From positions 1,116,001 through 1,180,000 of the forward strand of contig NBBA01000009.1 in assembly GCA_002794785.1 (NCBI GenBank): a stretch of DNA of 64,000 nucleotides, written 5' to 3'. A program made the position numbers and the translations under genes. This stretch comes from Coniferiporia sulphurascens (lineage: Eukaryota > Basidiomycota > Agaricomycetes > Hymenochaetales > Hymenochaetaceae). Shown here one piece after another: positions 24,637-35,751 of this stretch. The notes beneath the pieces are model-generated. The model made no database searches and was not told the origin of the DNA. It saw only the letters and a program-made list of their open reading frames with translations. Each line of letters opens with the position of its first letter. The stretch's first letter is position 1.

Positions 24637-25870
24637 CTATAGGACGTACGAGAACGGATAGCCTAACCAACTTCAATGTCGGATTTTTTTTGCGCAATGA
24701 AAGTCGATGATGCTCACCGCCATTTTTCACCTTGAAGTCTTTTATGAGGGCAGAGAAGGTTACGATGATCACGAGTGTGAACAAGTAAATGGACGCCTTC
24801 TGTAATGACTTGTTGGTTTGGTGCGGGACACCCAAAATCAACGCAAGGAAGGCAGAGGACAGTGTGAAGTCTGGTAGTTCGTTCAGAGAATCGTTCAAAA
24901 AATGCATGCTAATGAAAGGAGCGGCATCACATACATTTGAAGGAAACCGTCCAGATCTCAGCGCCGACCTGGTTCTGGAACCCGGGCATCATGCTGTGTT
25001 CCTTCGTTCGGAATGGCATGCCGCGAATGCGTACAAACATGAACCCGGAGGTCATGACGAGCATGGTTGAGATGGTGATAATTGCCCACGTCCATCGACT
25101 GAGGATGATGGGGAAGATCAAACGAGCGGTGAGGGCACAGAGTACCGTGGTAGTCAACAAGGAGAGGACGAGACCCCAATCTGTGGGCACGCGATACGGG
25201 ATTGGGACGGGAGTAAATTCAGACAGCCGAGCGGCGAGCTCCTTCGCGCCATTCCCGCTGGGAAGCAACCAATTAGTGAGTGTTGGATAGAGCTGGCAAG
25301 AGTGCGTACAGGTTATTAAAGTCGTAATTGAACGGATCGACCTTTCCACTCGGCAGCATATTCGGGCCTTGAGTGGGAGGGTAGTATGTGACAACCGGCG
25401 CTGACATTATCCCGAGCTGTACACGAGCCCACGTTAGTGAAGGTTTGGCACGAATAGTTGTGTATATTATACCTTGCGGAATACGCCTTCGGCATCGGCG
25501 AAGTCAGCTGAGGCGAAAAAGTGCGTGTCCCGTTGAGCTTTTGGCACGGTCGACCATGCTTTTGCAACTGCGTGGAAGGAGGGATCAAATTCCCTGCGAG
25601 AGTAATATGAGACGTAGTCCGAGAAGCGTATAAGGGTTGTGCCTACTTGCACGGGGTGCACTTCATGTTCTTGTTAAGTGCAGTGAGCTGGACGACCACG
25701 GACCAGTCGCGCTTCTGCGAGGTTAAGAGATCGAAGAGCTGTTCATCGAGTTTGATGACGCCGTCGTTTGAGGCAGCTGCGAGTTTAGACAGTTGTTCTA
25801 CAGGCGACTTTGTCGCCGCCAGACACAGCGGGAGAGCGGCCAAAGCGAAAAGCAGCCTTTTGAACATCAT
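24637..25870 (-). CDS. OST3: Oligosaccharyltransferase subunit Ost3/Ost6
   Basis: ER membrane subunit of the N-glycosylation complex; its lumenal thioredoxin-like domain is thought to hold substrate cysteines for glycosylation. Exons: 25870-25647, 25593-25473, 25416-25310, 25257-24935, 24870-24718, 24662-24637; 317 residues. Residues 1-19 are a signal peptide. The redox motif CTPC is at residues 71-74, followed by EFDPSF and the VVTYYPP cis-proline region. Four transmembrane helices lie in the C-terminal half, with the family stretches FVRIRGMP and GFQNQVGAE before helix 3 and VKNGGYPF at the end. The last coding exon is only 26 nt. It is divergent from PIK1 with 174 bp between the start codons. 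Confidence 0.93.
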
Positions 25871-26044
25871 CGTCGATGTTGTAGTTAACGACGAACGCGT
25901 GAGGCCGCAGATGGCTACGTGTCCAAGTGAAATGGGATCGCCGCGCACGTGGCGGAGGACGCGCCGAGGTCGAGTCCGCTCTGGCGCTGGCACTGGGAGC
26001 GCGGCGCAAAACCACACTCGACACGACTTTCACGCTTCACGTTC
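25871..26044. promoter_or_regulatory. Shared divergent promoter OST3 / PIK1
   Basis: 174 bp between two start codons in opposite directions. It is GC-rich next to OST3 and pyrimidine-rich next to PIK1. No specific motif can be named. Confidence 0.5.
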
Positions 26045-29000
26045 ATGTCGCATGCCCTCCTCCTCCGTCTTTTTCTCTCCCCCTCATTTTTCTCGATAAA
26101 TGTCGCCCTCCAATATCTTACCCTGTACCATAATAACATCGGCATTACCTACTACCTCACGCGTAGGCTAAGGGAATCCGACATCGATGAGTTGCGAGAT
26201 GTCTGGGGTTTCGTATGGTGAGTAGCCCGGCTGTCTGCAAGTGCAGGGTGCACATTGAAAACATCGTGTTCCAGTCATCTGCTGGTGACTAGACCATCCA
26301 AGTCAAGAGCCTTGGAGTGTTTTGTGGTAGACATCTGTGAGAAATCGACGCATATGGCCATGTTCGTACGTCCAAATAGTGTATCTGAATTGTGATGTGA
26401 AGTTCAGTGCGCACACAGACACTATGGTTCATGCAAGCCCATCTCAGAGACTTGGCGTCGTCCCAGAAGGACTCAAGGTCCTTCATGATATGCCAGCGAG
26501 TCCTCCACCGCTGCCACGAAATTATTTTTGAAGACTCCCCTGGTCTCGTGACCGGCCCCTACTCCACTATGAAGGTTCGCTCGCGGAAGTTCCTACAACG
26601 AGGTCGCGTCAAACACCACTTGGAACCGGCAATAATTGGCATCGCGTGTGTCCTTTCGGGGGCGCCGGGATTACCCCAACTTACGAAGGTTGTCGGACAA
26701 GTAGCTATCGAGCAGGGCCGTGCGGAGGACTCTGAGAAGGTCCTTCGTAGCTTGGAACCTCGAGGCGATGAAAGCCATACCCCTGCCCCGTCTGTGCAGT
26801 CCCCCGACGACCCTGATGACGAGGACAAGGAGGAAGACGATCAATCGACTGAAGATGCGGAAGTCAGAGAGCGCGACCACACTAAATCTACAAGTAAAGA
26901 TATGGAGAATGGAAAGGATCGTCTTCTCTTCAGGGCTTTATCGCAGTCTCAAAGGATGCGGGAGGCTGCCCAGACAACCCCTGCCTTGTCCCAGCCAGCC
27001 AACGGAGTTCGTCGCTATAAGGCAGCAGATGACCCCTTTGGACAGCTAGAGGCAACTCCATCATCTTTACCCCATTTTCAATCCTCTCCCGCTATATCAG
27101 CCTCAAAGAAATCTAGGAGCTCAGGCAGTAGTACTCTATTGGACGCGTTAATGCAAGAATATGACCTCCCAACTCAGAGGCACCTCCTCCAGTCTCATTA
27201 TTGTCATTCCGAGGTATGATTACCCACTGTTTTAGCTTACCTTGTCGCTGACTTATAACGTTAGATCCAATTTATATTGGCCCTCGAAAATATATCAAAT
27301 CACTTACTAGTTGTTCCGAAACCCGCCAGAGTCAGTGCACTGCGTGCAGAACTGACTTCCCTTAATCACAAGCTTCCAGCCGAGGTAAAGGCTCCGTGCT
27401 TCTAGACAATGGCTTTCGTACTGAAAGAGAAGTGATGTATAGGTTTGTATGCCAATGTGGTGTCCTGGTTTCGACTCACCATCCGATACACAAAGGCAGC
27501 CAAAGCCTCATCACCGGATTGTTAGAGTTCCTCCCGGCGAGAGCGTCGTACTGAACTCCGCGGAGCGGGCACCATACCTACTCCTTCTGGAGATACTGCA
27601 TGGCGACCTTAATTTCGATCCTAAAGAACGAAGCAACAAGGAGCTACTTAAAGGTATCGTTCGTAAAGAGTTGCACTCCACAAAAGCAACACAAGACGTA
27701 TATGACCTTCAGGAGTCTTCCAATGCACATCTTACATCGGCTCCAGCGCAAGCCTCCGGGGCAGACGAGACCCTGAATTCTGATGTTGGTGACACTGAAA
27801 CTTCAGCGATCACGCAAAGCTTTTCTCAATCCCCCAAAACTGAAGCGAGCGAACTCGGAGAAGAGGAAGAGATGGACCTTGTGGAGCAGGTATACGGGGA
27901 AGACCTCTCAGTACATCAAACGCCCGATCTAGCAGAGTCTTTGGTTCTGCCTTCTCCACCCAAGAATAGGGCTATTGACATCGCCACCTGGACTCGTTCT
28001 GCATCCTTGCCTCCTTCCTCTGTGTCAACACCGACGGTATCGAATTCTGACTCTCTGAGAAAGAGCATTCAATATCAATCGCCGCCATTGAAGTCGCAAG
28101 GGTACGAACGGTCGCTATCTCAAGGGTCGACAGGTCCTCTGCGCCTTCCTGCCCTTTCCTTGGATGAATACAGCCAGCGAATGCGCACGGCCGCTGTGAT
28201 GCTAGCTCAGCTGAATGCAAGCTTGACCAAGGAGGCAGTCGTTCCCACTCCGCATGCTGGGCAATCAGCAGCAGCAGCAGACGCTCCCGCAGGGCCCCTC
28301 AGTTGGCTCCCTATGTCAAACTGGCTTTCCGGCGTAACCACGTCCAATCCCTCTGGCCCTCTGCATCCTTCACTTTCTGGGACGGCGCCTGATCCCAAAT
28401 ACGTACATAGCGGAACGTCAAGTACGACACGTATGAAGCTTCTACCCTCTCAGGTCGCAGCTATACGAGAGAGAATCATGCAAGAAATGTTGGCCTTGGA
28501 AGAGGAGCGTATGGGACGTATGCAGGTGGACCCTGAATCGGATGCTGTGATGAACCTCGAGAGTGGGCGCGGTGGGCTCAAGACGGCCGAAGATGAACAG
28601 ATTATTCGGCGTGAACTTAACCGAGTTGATCCCTCTGCTGTTGTTTTCCAGGAATCTTGGGCAGCGAAGAAGGTAGAAAAGCTCTTTTTGATAGGCTTGC
28701 CAACTTGATACTGAAATAGGGCCTCATCGCTTAGAGTCGAATACGACAGAGTTCTCCTTATGGTCACCTGGCTTCTTGGGACTGTGTGTCCGTTATCGTC
28801 AAGACAGGTGCGGATCTCCGACAAGAACAGCTTGCGATCCAGATGATTCAAGCATTTGAACGTATCTGGCGAGAAGAGAACTGTCAGTGCTGGGTCAGAC
28901 CGTGAGTCAAGACTTTTAATAGCTGCGTTCTTTTTTCACCAGTTTATTAGCTTCCAGATTCTCATCACTGGTGGCTCGTCTGGGCTTGTGGAAACCATTA

Positions 29001-29922
29001 CCGATGCCGTTTCCGTACACTCGATAAAAAAGGCACTTTACGCCAGACGTCTTACGGATGGTGGTCTTGGCCAGGCTTCGTTATTGGATCATTTTACGAA
29101 CGTGAGTTTTCATTCCAAAAGCCAGCGCACGTTGTTCACTAGACATCTCGTAGTCTTATGGCGATCCCTCATCAGCTAAATTCGCTCGGGCCCAAAGAAA
29201 TTTCGTACGGTCACTAGCAGGCACGATATCCATATCATTTTCAATCAAGGGACCTTGTTATAACCTTCCACTCCTGCAGGCTATTCGGTCATAACATACC
29301 TTCTGCAGATAAAAGACAGACATAATGGGAATATCCTCATTGACCGAGATGGCCACCTTATTCACATCGACTTCGGGTTTATGCTCTCAAACTCTCCAGG
29401 AAATATTGGGTTTGAAGCTGCACCTTTCAAACTGACGCTCGATTATGTGGAAGTTTTGGGAGGTGTCGATAGCAATGCATTCCGTGAGTTCAAACGGTTG
29501 TTCCACGAAGGATTCGAAGCAGCACGGAAACATTGCGATAGGATCATAAGTAAGTAGCAGTTGCTTTCAATCGAAAACGGGGCTGACCATTATTTTACAT
29601 CAACGTAGCAATCGTTGAACTGATGCAGAGAGGTAGGATTTGAAACTCGAGCGCGAAGTTTTCCTTATCATCGTCTTCACGCAGACTCCTCCCTTCCCTG
29701 CTTCGCCGCCCTCGGTGAACAGACTGCCCAACAGCTTCGCGATCGATTTCAGTCGAAATCGACTCAACAATCCGCGGCGGAGCTAGTCGAGCGTCTGATT
29801 ATGTCCTCTCTGGGCTCAAATTGGACTCGCTTGTATGACTCAGTGAGAATAAGTTTTCATCCGCTCGTGATCGGACTGACGGTCTTTCCCAGTATCAATA
29901 TTACTCGCAGTCAATCCTCTGA
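26045..29922 (+). CDS. PIK1: Phosphatidylinositol 4-kinase Pik1 (type III beta)
   Basis: Makes PI4P at the Golgi, needed for secretion. Exons: 26045-26217, 26275-26365, 26419-27213, 27265-27384, 27443-28672, 28735-28901, 28951-29101, 29154-29220, 29280-29549, 29609-29632, 29685-29842, 29893-29922; 1091 residues. The N-terminus MSHALLLRLFLS plus NIGITYYL and RALECFVVDICEKSTH is the lipid-kinase-unique region that binds frequenin in the family. A long acidic and Ser-rich linker follows. The catalytic domain has GADLRQEQLAIQMI, ITGGSSGLVET, the loop DRHNGNILID and HIDFGFML, and ends with the usual YDSYQYYSQSIL-like stretch. Intron 29221-29279 is GC-AG and is forced by the conserved FVRSLAGYSV. 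One exon is only 24 nt. Confidence 0.95.
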
Positions 29923-30198
29923 ACATGATACGCTAGCTATGACTTTCTCCAGGTTTGAGTGTAGCTGCGTCGGGTCTTGCTGCGAAATGGCTGTGTCTAT
30001 TATGTTGCAATATGCCTTGGTACATAGCAGAAGCCTGTCCGCATCCGTCGTTCATAACTCACTAGTTACATCCAACATTATGAGTCAAATAAATATATCA
30101 AGAAAAAAAAAGTAGGATGAAAGCATAGATTAACGGAATCAAAAATGCATGCAGATTAGGGAGCGGATCTATGCAAAAACGAATGGAAGGTAAAGAAA

Positions 30199-31800
30199 TT
30201 ATGCGAACAGTCCGTCATAGCGCTTCAAGCACGAATACCACTCGCGATCTTGGGAAAAGACATCAGAGCCCGGAGTGTAATCCAAATTTTTTTGAAGCCT
30301 CACCGAAATTTTCTTTCTCAGAGCACCAGCACTTTCCGCGGCTGTGTTCCGCACCCTGTGGACAATGCTGGAAGGGCTCGTGGCGATAGCCAATGTCGCT
30401 GAAGAAATGAATCTGATCCTTGCGAGCAAATAGCGCGGCACCAATGCTGTGTACGGGTGCATCTCCCCAGCGCTCATAATAGAAGCCCCCCTTTTCATCA
30501 AGGTAATCAAAGAACTTTGTGTATGCTTCGCCACGCCAGAAATCAAGGTCACCGATTTCGAAGTTGCTCCAGACTGGAAAAGGGAGCGAAGAGGTATGCT
30601 CCATTAAGTGAACCATATCGACGAAAAGAATAAGACGGGCGTACAATGGCATCTGTTGTAAGTTTCGCCCCCATCATCAGAGAGGAAACTCATGGCGTTG
30701 TCTTCTGGGGTCAGGCCAGGATTTTCGGCCAGGAAATTTTTTACCTCTTGCCATAAAGTAGGGATCGTTGCCGCGTATTCATAGAGAGAGATTGTGAATC
30801 CTGAAAAGATCTAAACTTCAATGTTCACGAGAAAGTAGTGCAGTAGCATACCATAAACCTTCTTTTGATCTTCCATAACAAGGAAAGGGTCATAGTGGAG
30901 GTCACAGAAAAATTGCACATTGGGCCTGCGCTTAACAATAAGACCATATGCCTATAGAGAACAAGTAATACCCACTCCACACGCCAATAGTAGCGGTAGT
31001 TCTTCAAAAGCTCGTGGCGGTAGAAGAACTACGCAATGGCCGTAAGCATCTGATCAATGTGCATAAGATAGCGAACATACGCCTGAGTTAAAGCGACACA
31101 TGTTACGGTAGCTGAACGTGGAAACACATGTCAGCGAAAGACACGCCCATTCAAAGCGCTGAGCTCACGGAAGACTCCCTCCGTAGATAACCCTGTCTTC
31201 TGCCATCTTGTTGCGGGCGGCCGTCGCCTTTTCTTCATCAATGTGATCGGGCTGATACCAATGCTCCTTCGGAATAATGCCGTAGTGAACCTCCGCGTCC
31301 GTGAGCTCAGATGTACGTCTAATCAGTCGGATTTTAGCTACGCGTAACTAGCATAAGCAGTAGACAAACTTACTTCATGAATTCGGTATCGAAGGGCTCC
31401 TCATTCAAGAATACCCAAGGATAACGGAATTCTTTGTTGAACCTGTCTTCCGCTTGCTTCATACTCATTATGACACCCTGAATGTCGCTGTTTCGGGCTA
31501 GTACAACAAAAGTCGCGTTTGCCTTCCGTGTGAGGGGGTCGGCAGGCGGTTCTGGATGGAAGTATTCCTCAGGAAGAGGCGTCTTGTACGGCGGACTGGG
31601 TTCACCACCGATATGCAACTGATTAGCTATCTTGGAGATAGATGTTGCCTTTCCATAGCCTTCATGAGAGAAGCTTAGGATGTAATGTAAACTGACCTGC
31701 AACGGGAATATACTGGGTGAGTGGAGCGGACAAGCAATCGAGGCGCGTAACTTACAATAATGACCAGGACTAATAATACGTAGCGCACAGGAGTCATCAT
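30199..31800 (-). CDS. Golgi alpha-1,2-mannosyltransferase, KTR/KRE2 family (GT15)
   Basis: Type II Golgi membrane enzyme adding mannose from GDP-mannose to O- and N-linked glycans. Exons: 31800-31756, 31696-31374, 31318-31169, 31111-31081, 31028-30976, 30925-30852, 30800-30645, 30573-30304, 30248-30199; 383 residues, usual for GT15. A short cytosolic tail is followed by one transmembrane anchor (residues 6-24). Family blocks: ANATFVVLARNSD, YPWVFLNEEPF, GIIPKEHWYQPD, MCRFNSGFFYRHELL, YYWRVEPNVQFFCDLHYDPF, the nucleophile-region YGFTISLYE, CHFWSNFEIGDLDFWRGEAY, GGFYYERWGDAPVHSI. The last intron (30303-30249) carries an A7 run that mimics a frameshift if not spliced. It converges with PIK1, 276 bp away. 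Which KTR paralogue it is cannot be told. Confidence 0.93.
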
Positions 31801-32089
31801 CCTGAAGATAGCTATATCCCACCCTCAAGACGGGAGCAGTTAAAGCACTCGAGGTGCCAGCAAAGACGACGCCGAAGGTGGTGGTGAAAAGAAGAAAGAA
31901 CAACCAGCGGTGATGAACAGACCCGTAGGAGGGGCACTCGGGCGGCAGATCACAAGTACTGCGCAACGGCGGTCCGGCGATCTCCCGTGACAATCACGTA
32001 TGCCACATAAAGTAGTTGTAGGGTCACAGACCTCCTGTCCGTGACCAAACGATTTTTTGGCGAGTTTTCTACCAAGTGCACTTACCGCG
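31801..32089. promoter_or_regulatory. Divergent promoter of the KTR gene and TOM40
   Basis: 289 bp between opposite start codons. A minus-strand open frame covering it has no family match. No named motif found. Confidence 0.45.
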
Positions 32090-33381
32090 ATGGCCGCCAG
32101 CACCTCGCAGGAGAAGGTTGATCCTCTCGACGCCTCGTCCTCAGCGTCTGGCGTCTCTTCCTACTTTGCTCCAGTCACCAGTGTCTACGACCGCTTCTCC
32201 CAATGGCGGTCGGGCCTGGGTCTGTCCAACCCGGGCAACGTCGAGGGCTTGCAAAAGGAAGTCAAAGGTATGTACACGTAGCGATGATGCAAACGCGTAT
32301 TTTATCTGAATGTTCTTTGCAGCGACGCATTTGACTAACTACATCTTCGATGGTGCCCGCGCGGACCTCACGAAGGCTTTATCAGTAACTCCTGCCTTCC
32401 AGGTCACCCACTCCTTTTCTCTCGCATCCCAAACAGCTTTACCTTCGTATAATTTTGGTGCTATTTTTGCGAACTCAAAAGTATGTTCCGGCAGGCCCTT
32501 TTTGCCCATTTGAACTATCCTAAGAATACACCCAGGTATTTATGCAAGGAGGTGTTGACCATGAGGGCGTGGTAAATGGACGGTTTAATGCCGGATGGAA
32601 CGAAAAGAACGTCACGAAGGCTCAGTTGCAAGTGGGTATCCACATCATTGCTTAACGTTAGCTTAGTTCTAACGGTTTCTTTAATAGCTTTCACAGCAAC
32701 ACGGCGCCAATATGATCCAACTGGAGCACGATTGCCAGGGCTCAGATTTCTCTGTCAACCTTAAGGCATTGAACCCTTCTCCGGTAGATGCATCTGGCAT
32801 CTTTATTGGCAGCTACCTCCAGTCTGTGACTAAAAACCTCGCACTGGGTACGGAGATCTTAGTTCAGCGAGGGGGGCCCATGGAAGTGCCTGCCGCGCCC
32901 TCTTACCTTGCTAAATACACAAGCACGGATAAGAGCTGGATTGCGACTGCGCAAATCCAGCCAATGGGCATGCTATCGGCAACGTATTGGCAGAAGGTTA
33001 ATGAGAAGGTCGATGCCGCTGCGGATTTGCAGGTCGTAATTGCGAACGGAAAGCGCGAAGGTGTCGCTACACTCGGTGCGAAGTACGATTTGCGCATGGC
33101 AACGTTCCGCGCGCAGCTGGACTCGACTGGCAAGGTTTCGGCAATGCTCGAACAGCGATTTGCGCCGACGTTCGCATTTATGGTTGCTGGCGAGATCGAC
33201 CACTTCAAGGTTCGTAATTGTTCCTCTATGAAAACCACAGTAACTAATCATACCTTTGAATATTTAGAACGCTGCCAAGGTCGGCGTCGGTGTCATGATT
33301 GAGAGCTCGAGCTTGACGCCTGAGGAGATGGGCATGGTACCTCAGCCAGCTTACCCCCCGCCACCTGCATCTTACCCATGA
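32090..33381 (+). CDS. TOM40: Mitochondrial outer-membrane import channel Tom40
   Basis: Beta-barrel pore of the TOM complex. Exons: 32090-32267, 32323-32480, 32536-32631, 32688-33209, 33268-33381; 355 residues, normal length. After a Ser-rich N-terminus come the conserved NPGNVEGLQKEVK helix and LTNYIFDGARADL, then barrel strands with QVTHSFSLAS, FGAIFAN, and the large exon covering strands with QGSDFSVNLKALNP. The region YDLRMATFRAQLDSTGKVSA and the penultimate strand GVGVMIESS fit the VDAC/Tom40 beta-signal area. A Pro-rich tail ends the protein. The MASGT-starting ABC gene follows 201 bp downstream in the same direction. Confidence 0.93.
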
Positions 33382-33582
33382 TAGACACTCGCTCGTTAGC
33401 AATCAATAGATACATTACAGCTTCGCATATATTTTGTCTTGCTTTGTGCACCCTTTTTCTGTCGTCAGTCAATAACCCCCGATCATGCCCTAATACTTTA
33501 AGTAACACGTGCGTCACGTTTTACAGTAAAAACGCGATTTCGCCGCGTGTTGTGTCTGGTCTGATTCCGAGACACTCAAGTT

Positions 33583-34566
33583 ATGGCTTCAGGCACCGAG
33601 CCACTGCTAGAGGTTTGTGATCTGGGCTACTCTGTTGATACCAAGGCTGCTTTGTTCAAAGGCGTGAACTTCGCTGTTCATGCAAATGATATAGTGGTGC
33701 TACAGGGCAAAAGTGGATGCGGGTACGACTTCAGCGGACGACTTATATCCGCGAGCATCCATCCCACTTAGCTTCCGTTTTTCGCTTTTAATTCTGCAGG
33801 AAAACGACACTCTTAAAATGCCTCGCTCATCTTAATGTATATGACGGGAAAGTATTATATCGCGGAAAGTAAGTCCATAGCCAATTCGAAGCCACTTACC
33901 GGCCTTAACCGCCTTCCTTCCACTTCTAAGAACGCCTAAGCAGTATGGTACTGCAGTACATCGCGCTTGACGCCTATGTATAAGTAAATAATAACTTTTC
34001 CCGTCAGATATTCCTACATATCGATCGCGTGTTGCATATGTTCCACAACGCCCCTCGCTCCTCCCTGGCACACCGCGGGACTTCGTTGAGCGACTAAGCA
34101 CTTTAAATGCGTACAAGTCGGAGGTAAAGAACAACGCAGACGCTGGTCTCGAGAGCTTCCTGGAACGCGCCGTCCGAATCTCAGGAAAATGGGGTGTAGA
34201 AGAAGAGCTGTGGGATCGACTGTGGACGACACTCAGCGGTGGCGAATCCCAGCGTATCGCGCTGTCGGCGGCAGTCGGGCTGAATCGCGCAGAAATTTTG
34301 CTTTTGGACGGCAAGTCAAACTCTGCCTGAGTGCACTCTGTCGCTAACGGCGTGTCTACTGTTCAGAACCTACTTCTGCACTGGACGCAGACTCCAGCGC
34401 GCGTGTTGAGAAACAACTTAGCGACATGCTGCGCGCGGAGGATACGTCCATAAAGGCACTCGTGTGGATCACGCACTCGGCGGAACAGGCGCAGCGCGTC
34501 GGCACGCGCTTCATTGAGGTCGCGAACGGGACATGTCGAGAGATACTTGTGAACGACGCCGTTTAA
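33583..34566 (+). CDS. Stand-alone ABC ATPase (YbbL/STAR1-like)
   Basis: A 242-residue nucleotide-binding domain with no transmembrane part. Exons: 33583-33722, 33800-33868, 33931-33947, 34008-34310, 34367-34566. Walker A is GKSGCGKTT, the Q-loop region is YVPQRPSLLPGTP, the signature is LSGGE, Walker B is EILLLDEPTSALD and the H-loop is WITHSAEQ, so all ATP-binding motifs are intact. The closest shape I know is bacterial YbbL/FetA and plant STAR1, which pair with a separate permease (YbbM/FetB, ALS3/STAR2); no such permease is in the window. Exon 3 is a 17-nt microexon that restores GKTPKQYDIPTYR. Intron 34311-34366 is GC-AG (G|GCAAGT). Substrate unknown. Confidence 0.85.
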
Positions 34567-34967
34567 CCACCTGTCCGTTATTTGTCCACGAAAAAAAAAA
34601 CCGCTATACTCTCGCGTGAACCCAACTGTGAGGAGGCCATGGAAGTAGGTATCTGGTGCCGTCCACTCCGCGAAATCTATGTGTTCTCCCACCACTACTG
34701 GATTTCGGAACACACAATTGAAGAGTGCTGACATGCTTTGCCTTGTGGGTGACACAAATGAGTAGTAACCCTCTACCATGCCATATCCGCAAATTACAAG
34801 CTATTATCGAACGGCGGGGTCTACCAGCGCGCGTTGTGTCATGAACGATTTTAGTCTTAGACAGCTTTGCTTTAGTGTGTAGCTCGTATCGAGCGTTAAT
34901 TTGCATTTTTTGGGGGGTAGAGTGTCGTACTGAAGCTATGGATGAGCATAGGCCGGGACAATCGTCA
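34567..34967. other. Spacer ABC gene to tRNA-Ile
   Basis: 401 bp with an A-tract near 34590. A minus-strand frame of 138 codons (34363-34779) overlaps the end of the ABC gene antisense and has no family match. No other feature seen. Confidence 0.45.
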
Positions 34968-35063
34968 GATCCCTTAGCTCAGTTGGTTTAGAGCTTTGTA
35001 CTTATGTGGTTATCTTAGCCTTATGCTATGCAAGGGTCCCGAGTTCGAGTCTCGGAGGGATCA
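34968..35063 (+). tRNA. tRNA-Ile(UAU), intron-containing
   Basis: A complete cloverleaf: acceptor GATCCCT with AGGGATC and discriminator A; D arm GCTC/GAGC with the A box TAGCTCAGTTGG; anticodon stem TTGTA/TGCAA; T arm CCGAG/CTCGG with TTCGAGT. The anticodon loop reads CUUAU then G37, with a 21-nt intron (35007-35027) at the usual 37/38 site, as in yeast tRNA-Ile(UAU). G at position 37 is unusual for an isoleucine tRNA, which normally has A (t6A), so the isotype call is less certain than the tRNA call. Confidence 0.8.
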
Positions 35064-35067
35064 TTTT
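35064..35067 (+). terminator. Pol III terminator of tRNA-Ile(UAU)
   Basis: A run of four T residues directly follows the discriminator base, the usual RNA polymerase III stop. Confidence 0.6.
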
Positions 35068-35237
35068 ATGCTCAAATTCACAGCTTTTATCATTTCGTGC
35101 CTTTTTGCACAAGACTGAACAAAAAGCACCTCTGAAAATATAGAAATAGAATTCCACAGTAATAGTGGTAATGCTTTAGACGCTGAAGTGGCGCATGTCA
35201 AAAGTTAATCCTGAAGCAAAATAGAAAAGGCTGCTGG

Positions 35238-35242
35238 AAAAA
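35238..35242 (-). terminator. Pol III terminator of tRNA-Ile(AAU)
   Basis: Five T residues on the minus strand, six bases past the end of the tRNA. Confidence 0.65.
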
Positions 35243-35248
35243 GCTATT

Positions 35249-35322
35249 TGGCCCGTACGGGGGTCGAACCCGCGACCTTGGCGTTATTAGCACCACGCTC
35301 TAACCAACTGAGCTAACCGGCC
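35249..35322 (-). tRNA. tRNA-Ile(AAU)
   Basis: 74 nt, no intron. Acceptor GGCCGGT pairs with ACGGGCC except for one G-G at position 5-68, and the discriminator is A. D arm has GTTAGCTCAGTTGG (A box). The anticodon loop is CTAATAA, giving AAU (read as IAU) with A37. T arm carries GGGTTCGACCCCC (B box). It is convergent with the tRNA-Ile(UAU) gene, 185 bp apart, so this locus encodes both isoleucine isoacceptors. Confidence 0.93.
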
Positions 35323-35751
35323 ATATCATTGGTGCGTTTTGAACCTACTTCTCGTGATGAGTTTGGGGACCTGAACTGAAATACGATAAATTCTTACACC
35401 TACACTTCTACACCTGATGAAGTTCACTAACACTAGTACTGGTTTCCGACTAGTCGTAATATTATATTAAAGTAATGGCAAGACACCAAAATTGAAGATA
35501 CTACTTGGCACTACTAATTTAGCGCAAGCCGAAAGCTAACCCCATCTCGCATGGGTACGAGAGGAATGACAGAATCTACTTATAAACACTACCTATGGAT
35601 TATAACAAGTACAAGCGCATCTTGCATATTGGAGGAAGGCGCGATAGACGAACAGCATGAATGATATAGCGACAAAATTCTTGGGCAGGCGGGGTGGAAA
35701 GGCAATGCGATTGCGAGCAAGACAAGTAATGATGGAGCGTTGAGACCAAGA
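35323..35751. other. Spacer upstream of tRNA-Ile(AAU)
   Basis: 429 bp. AT-rich 35350-35530, then the 3' flank of the CCCH zinc-finger gene. No gene recognised. Confidence 0.45.

Noticed and set aside
30249..30303. A7 homopolymer that seems to shift the frame at the end of the KTR mannosyltransferase
   Set aside because: The run lies in a 55-nt intron; splicing gives ENFDREWYSCLKRY, which fits the family.
34363..34779. 138-codon minus-strand frame antisense to the ABC gene end
   Set aside because: It overlaps a well-supported exon in antisense and shows no family features.
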